Source of the DNA: Skeletonema tropicum
Taxonomy: Eukaryota > Bacillariophyta > Thalassiosirophyceae > Thalassiosirales > Thalassiosiraceae
Direction: 5' to 3'
Assembly (NCBI GenBank): GCA_037178625.1
Contig: CM074136.1
Span: 2,790,001 to 2,854,000 of the forward strand
Length of the DNA stretch: 64,000 nucleotides
A model generated the notes under the pieces. That model was not told the DNA's origin. It did not search any database and saw only the letters and a list, made by a program, of their open reading frames with translations. A program made the position numbers and the translations under genes. Shown one piece after another: positions 59,354-64,000 of this stretch; position 1 is the stretch's first letter; the number at the start of each line of letters is the position of its first letter.

Positions 59354-60533
59354 TTTTTTGTGAGCGATTTTGGTGGACATTTCGAGTACCGAGTGACGTT
59401 GAAGTTGAAACACACACATTTTCGCATCAAGCAGAAATACATACGAAGTACTTATCTCTTCGTTCCTTCTCTCCAGATACAGTGCTGTCAGGATTATTTC
59501 GAACATCAAGAACTTTGACAGACAACAATAAATAACGCTGCAGCCACCGTTGATATAAGAGGCCGCTGCGTCTGCCACAAATTCTGCAACAAACAACAAA
59601 TCAGCGGTGTTACAAGATTTCCGTGACGGCCATCAATGACTCATGCAACAAAGGATTGGCATCAGCCATTCATGATGTGTTATGCCGTTCCTTCCCTATC
59701 TTCATTTTCCTCTTTATTGCTCAGATGGAACACGAGTTTGACAAGCTTGACAATCAAAGTTTTTTGGCAGAAACAATACAATGCTACTGCCGTCTATACT
59801 TGTCAACACAAGAGCTCCTTCACTTCCCATCCTCAACTCTGTCAATGATACCAATCACCATGATACTTATTGTACACGGCAAGCAATCAAAGCCAAAAGA
59901 ACACAGCTATTTTATCAAATAAGAGGATATCGAATTGGCATAAAAGTTTTAACACGGTCATTTATGTGTTCTTGATCCATGGCAATCATCTCAAACTTGC
60001 TACTTCTATCCATCAGTGAAGTGACCTGCGGAGAAGATTTCGACTGCTTTGAATGTATCATTTTTGCGGCTTTCTTGTAAAAGGAGATAGTTTGTATCTC
60101 GGACTTGATCAAAATGGCACAAATAATTATCCTCTGTAGTTGTGTAGAGTCGTTCTTGTCACCGCAACTGCGTATGAGCGAGTTATTTTCTCATCATTCC
60201 ATGGCTTGCCCGAGGGACAAGTGCAGGGCCTCCAATGCTCGAAGTTCATTCATCATTCACTCTGCTTTTGTGGAAGATGGAAGCAAATTGTCCAACAGCA
60301 ACCTGTATAGTCTTAGCTCCTTCTTGGACGCAAGATACTATGCATACTTAATAATATAACAGAAATTTTAAAGTACGTCTGATTAGCTGAAGCACCTGTA
60401 GTGGGAATGTTGTAGAAGAATACGACTTCGCATTCGAAGGGGCTGGGTTGAAGTAGATGTGAGGCAGCTGCTGGTACATACTTAGGAGTTGTATGTTGCT
60501 GTTGTTATCGTGGTGGCAACGTTTTCAGGCTGT

Positions 60534-60599
60534 GGGCTGCAACTCTCGTCACGTTGGGCTGCAACTCTCGTCCCGTTGAAGATGCAACTCTCGTCACAC
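60534..60599 (+). repeat. Tandem repeat, 22 bp x 3
   Basis: GGGCTGCAACTCTCGTCACG-type units; the second has one change and the third is diverged at both ends. Confidence 0.85.
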
Positions 60600-61158
60600 T
60601 ATTATCAGCAATGCTACTCGTTATGTGGGATTAGTAAAAATTAAAGATCCGTTCCATTACATTTGTTGACACCCATCATGAACGTGACATCCAGATCTTT
60701 TGCTGGAATGCCCCTGCGAAACTTCCTGCCGATGCAACTTGATGCAATATTACATCAACTTCACGACGCATAAAACGCCGCTGATGATGAGTCAAATAGT
60801 AATCTGGAATACCCACAAGACCAAAATATCATGCAGATTTCATTGTTGCACACCATGGGCTGGTAACTGCAACGGTTGCTTTCGTATTATTACATAGTTA
60901 CGATGCTTGTGATTTTGCACACCTCACTTCACATAGTGAACAAATGCTACTCCATAGCAGTTTATCAATGAAACATTATTTAGAATGCGTCTGTGCGTTC
61001 CGTAGAGCGGAATTTCCGGCGTTTCAGGTTGAGCAAACTCGGGAAGATACGTGGTAGCTGTAGCTGGATTGGTGTTTTAATCGTGCAACACTGACACTGT
61101 GATAGCCTGAGTGTGAGGACGAAGGGTGGCTGCCTCTACCACCCTACTATTGATAGAT

Positions 61159-61984
61159 TTATAGGCCTCCTGAAGATGACTGGCACTTGAACGTCACTGT
61201 TTGCTTGGAATCCCCAAGAGTATCGACCTGCCAGTTGTTCAAACTTGTAGCAAAGTCAGACAATCTTATTCCAGAGTAGTTACCAGCCTCGCCTGTTGAC
61301 ACATTGTCTTTAAAGTATTCCCACTCGTCGTTTGAGCGCATTCTCTCTGTCGATCGATTTCTCCAAGTGAGTTTCGACAATCAATTCGAAGAAGGAGGCA
61401 ATCGATGGCAGCCTCCACTCCAGCATCAAGTTCGTTATCGGAGAGATCATCCGCAGCGGCTCCTGCCATTCTGTCGAGCTCCTCATCATCTACATCGATT
61501 TACTATTGCAACTGGCTTCGGTGCGGTTCACGACAGACCCTCGTACAGTCTTGTGTCTACTTCGCAAAGTGATTGCTATTTCTTCTTCTCTCAAATGCCA
61601 ACTCATTTTCAACTTGGGAGCAAGCTCTCGAGATTTGTCTATCTTCTGATGTCTCTGGCTTTGGGTGCTACCCTTCTTTTTTATGTGCCCTGTGCTGCTA
61701 CATCTCCTCGGATGCGCCGATCCTTTGCATTTTTCTTTCTCTGCTTCGCCTACGATTCGATTGAGTGCACAATTCCTCTCTATGGTTTTCGGCTAGTCTA
61801 TTGCCCCATCCCCTCGGCTATCGTGTGATTGTTTCCATACTTTCTGCTTTGTGCTTGCGGATTTTTCTGCTTTGGCCACGATACGATTGAATTCCTCTTG
61901 AATGTCCCTTGATGGTTTACGATTGAATTCCTCTTGATCCGATGTTGTACCCGCAACATCACATACCGAAGCTACTTCGACCAT
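61159..61984 (-). pseudogene. Unrecognised gene with internal TAG and frame changes
   Basis: ATG at 61984. The frame reads IQEEFNRIVAKAEKSASTKQ to a TAG at 61795, then stays open in the same frame for about 100 codons (CALNRIVGEAEKEKCKGSAH), so the EEFNRIVAKAEK unit appears twice. Near 61490 and again near 61385 the coding character moves to other frames: DDEELDRMAGAAADDLSDNE and then SNDEWEYFKDNVSTGEAGNY to a stop at 61159. I recognise no family. Either it is a decaying gene or the sequence has indels. Confidence 0.4.
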
Positions 61985-63287
61985 ATGGTTGTTGGGTCGT
62001 TAGCTTTATATTGATAGACTCTCTCCCTCTTCGCTGATTGAGATTTCCTGTTACATAAATATAACGAGAACGAGTGTCATTGTATGTTGTTTATCTGGGC
62101 TGCAGACCTGTCTCTCACTCTTACGCTTTAGGCGAATATTGTGGTCTTCGTCTAGAGAACTAGAACTATTTTAGATTTGGATGACATCATAGGTCCAACA
62201 ATATAAAGCTGAAAGGCGTGACAGGTGGATTTAGGAGGGGGTCTCTCAAATGCCGTGACGAATAATTGCAAGGTATTACATAAGAGTATTTCTCAAGCAA
62301 ACTAGGTTAGAAAGCAATCCGATCAACCGAGGAAGAGGACGTTGCACTACTTATAACATACATCATGCACAATGCAACTTACAACAGCAAATAGCTAGCA
62401 GATGGTGCTTGCAGCAGAGCAGGTACAATAGTTCAGCTTGCAGCACTTCTCTCCACATCAACTCTTCTAATTCTTGCCGCAGGCAGAGAGAGCGTGAATA
62501 ATTTTTCCAGATGATATGACGCAGCACATAAACAACGTCATTAACTTTACAATTGTCATAAGTAGCAGATGGCACCACATCATCAGCGTCCAGTAGGCGT
62601 GCCGGGATAGTGGGCGCTTTTCATGGTATGTTGTGGGCGGCGCCCACGTTGGGCCAACAACTACACCTGGAGGGAGGAGGGAGGCCGAACTGTGTGTAAT
62701 ATATCGTATTATTTTCAAATTTTGGTAGCAATAATGGTACTAATCGATTCAGCGTGAAGAGACGATTCTAACGGTGGTCATAATATTGATATTGTTGATT
62801 TTGGTCAAATTTCAATTCGGCCCTCTGATGTGAAATTCGGGCTCTGGATACGAATTTGGCTTTGTCGATCACTTTCTAACCCCGTTATTGACCGGATCGA
62901 TAGAAGAAAAGTCGTCCAATCAGGCTCGTTAGACGTCTAATCGATAGAGCTGCTCGAGGGCTTTCCAAAACGCCACAAATTGTCTTGATCGGCCCCGTAC
63001 AATACTTAGTAGAAAAGATATCGGCCATCGTTTATATAGCTCATAGGTGAGTTGAAGAAGTGAGAAGGTGGTGCCGGAATCGGAAGCAAAGTTCTTCAAA
63101 TCAACATGCCCGTCTCAAATATAGGAAATACTCCGCCAAGTGCAATCATCAAGCAAAGAGCAAAGCGTGGGCTTTGAAATGAAAATACCGAGTAGCATGT
63201 GCCGTCGATTCGATCGTCGTTGGTCGTTGGCTTGCTTGGCCACCGCTGACCGCTGCTCGGAAGCCGCCCCAGCAACGTCGAATAACA
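61985..63287. other. No confident gene; repeat-derived sequence
   Basis: Contains the diverged repeat copy at 62720-63030. A few hundred bases before 63288 should hold the promoter of the terminal gene. Confidence 0.4.
62720..63030 (+). repeat. Diverged dispersed repeat, copy 2
   Basis: Colinear with 28100-28400 in the same orientation; see that entry for the shared motifs. Confidence 0.7.
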
Positions 63288-64000
63288 ATGACTCGTCGTA
63301 ACTACTACATCCGCACCAACAGCAACTGCTATAAGTATTATGCAATCCTCATAGCGGTACTAATTCTGATGTCAACTGTGGCAAATCTATCCATTCACCA
63401 CTACTACTACTTGAACTTCTCCACCGCTCCTCAGCACCATGCCCTTCTGCAAGAACAAGTTGAGCATTCATTCAACAATAACAACTCAACCACGACGTTG
63501 CAGCCTCAGCCTCCTCCTGGACTAAACTTATATCTCGAAGGACGTACCGAAAATGCAGGATTGGGCCATAGCTTCATGGCACTCAACAACCTCCTAACAA
63601 TGGCGAATCTACACAATATATCCACTCGACTCGTCATGAGGACAACGAACAAAAATCACGGCTTTGATTTAAGGAATGCAATGAGAATCAAACGATACTT
63701 TTTTGATGATTTGTTACTGAATCCTTTGCCGAATGGAGAGACGAATTGGAATACAACTTGTGTGCGAATGAAATCTTCTCCTGTATCTTTGGCGGACGAT
63801 GTCGAGAGGGTCAAGAGAGAGTATACTACCATGATGCATGGCGAACAGAAGGAGCAACATAATCGAAGTAATTGTACCATCTTTATAATGAATGATGTCA
63901 GACCAAATAATGCACATCAGATGGAGAAAAATTTACCCTTCTTTCGTCATCTGTTCCAACTCAATGACAAGAATATCACTCGACAATCTGTTATCCAGAG
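63288..64000 (+). CDS. Type II membrane protein, partial, possibly a glycosyltransferase
   Basis: ATG at 63288 (MTRRNYYIRTNSNC); the frame is open to the window end, at least 237 residues. A short basic cytoplasmic tail is followed by a signal anchor (YYAILIAVLILMSTVANLSI), a Gln/Asn/Pro-rich stem, and then a luminal domain starting GLNLYLEGRTENAGLGHSFM. This layout is that of Golgi glycosyltransferases, and the GxGH motif recalls nucleotide-sugar-binding loops, but no specific family can be named from the part visible. Several NxT/S sites are present. Confidence 0.6.
   Translation, partial: MTRRNYYIRTNSNCYKYYAILIAVLILMSTVANLSIHHYYYLNFSTAPQHHALLQEQVEHSFNNNNSTTTLQPQPPPGLNLYLEGRTENAGLGHSFMALNNLLTMANLHNISTRLVMRTTNKNHGFDLRNAMRIKRYFFDDLLLNPLPNGETNWNTTCVRMKSSPVSLADDVERVKREYTTMMHGEQKEQHNRSNCTIFIMNDVRPNNAHQMEKNLPFFRHLFQLNDKNITRQSVIQ

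Larger units (their letters stand above)
58924..61158. other. Gene-poor region
   Basis: A minus frame of 188 residues at 59599-59033 has no recognisable domain and is partly made of a repeated motif. A minus stretch at 60340-59915 looks weakly coding (SKKELRLYRLLLDNLLPSST) but has three TGA stops. Small repeats are listed separately. Confidence 0.35.

Noticed and set aside
59033..59599. 188-residue minus-strand protein
   Set aside because: Composed partly of a repeated nucleotide motif (GTCGGCATGATTGA), with no domain and no convincing codon pattern.
59915..60340. Minus-strand coding region with internal TGA stops
   Set aside because: Three TGA codons in about 140 codons and no family match; coding signal too weak to call even as a pseudogene.

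Overview
The window looks like nuclear DNA of a diatom, probably a centric one (inference). Genes are split by short introns of about 70-130 bp with GTAAGT or GTGAGT donors. The gene families are ones diatoms have expanded: heat-shock-factor-type regulators, BspA-type leucine-rich repeat proteins with a shared C-terminal tail, ankyrin proteins and large LRR membrane receptors. One 500-base run of N interrupts the assembly near the left end. Many reading frames carry frameshifts or internal stops, so the region mixes sound genes with decaying copies and transposon debris.

Layout. 0-3.35 kb: the C-terminal part of an HSF-type gene runs into the gap, and an unrecognised proline-rich gene runs into the other side of it. 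3.4-7.1 kb: a diverged direct duplication ending in two near-identical 185-bp repeats, with a Gag-like zinc-knuckle remnant. 8.5-11.3 kb: two unrecognised genes. 11.4-14.3 kb: a divergent pair of LRR_5 genes, one intact and one dead, a second LRR_5 tail, and a broken proteasome alpha fragment. 15.1 kb: a lone 5S rRNA gene. 16.5-26 kb: a frameshifted membrane protein, then the most conventional genes: a cytochrome b561 protein, SBDS with a C-terminal REI1-like zinc finger, a tyrosine-aminotransferase-like enzyme, and a TMEM65-ACT fusion. 26.3-27.8 kb: a sequence bounded by 30-bp inverted repeats. 29.3-34.1 kb: a second HSF gene and an ankyrin/coiled-coil gene. 35-43.5 kb: a large multi-exon LRR receptor-like gene interrupted by a 2.3-kb nested insertion. 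45.2-47.8 kb: a DNA transposon with 46-bp perfect inverted repeats and no transposase I recognise. 47.8-53.8 kb: a five-exon secreted protein of about 1,828 residues joining an esterase domain to a G8/CEMIP-like region. 54-63 kb: gene-poor, with ankyrin remnants, a tandem array of hairpins with paired base changes, and small repeats. 63.3 kb to the end: the start of a type II membrane protein.

The genes do not form one pathway. The items most worth attention are the nested insertion in the LRR receptor (13-bp target duplication outside, 9-bp inside, both reading frames rejoining on excision), the orphan TIR transposon, the esterase-G8/CEMIP fusion, and the covarying hairpin array at 58.7-58.9 kb.
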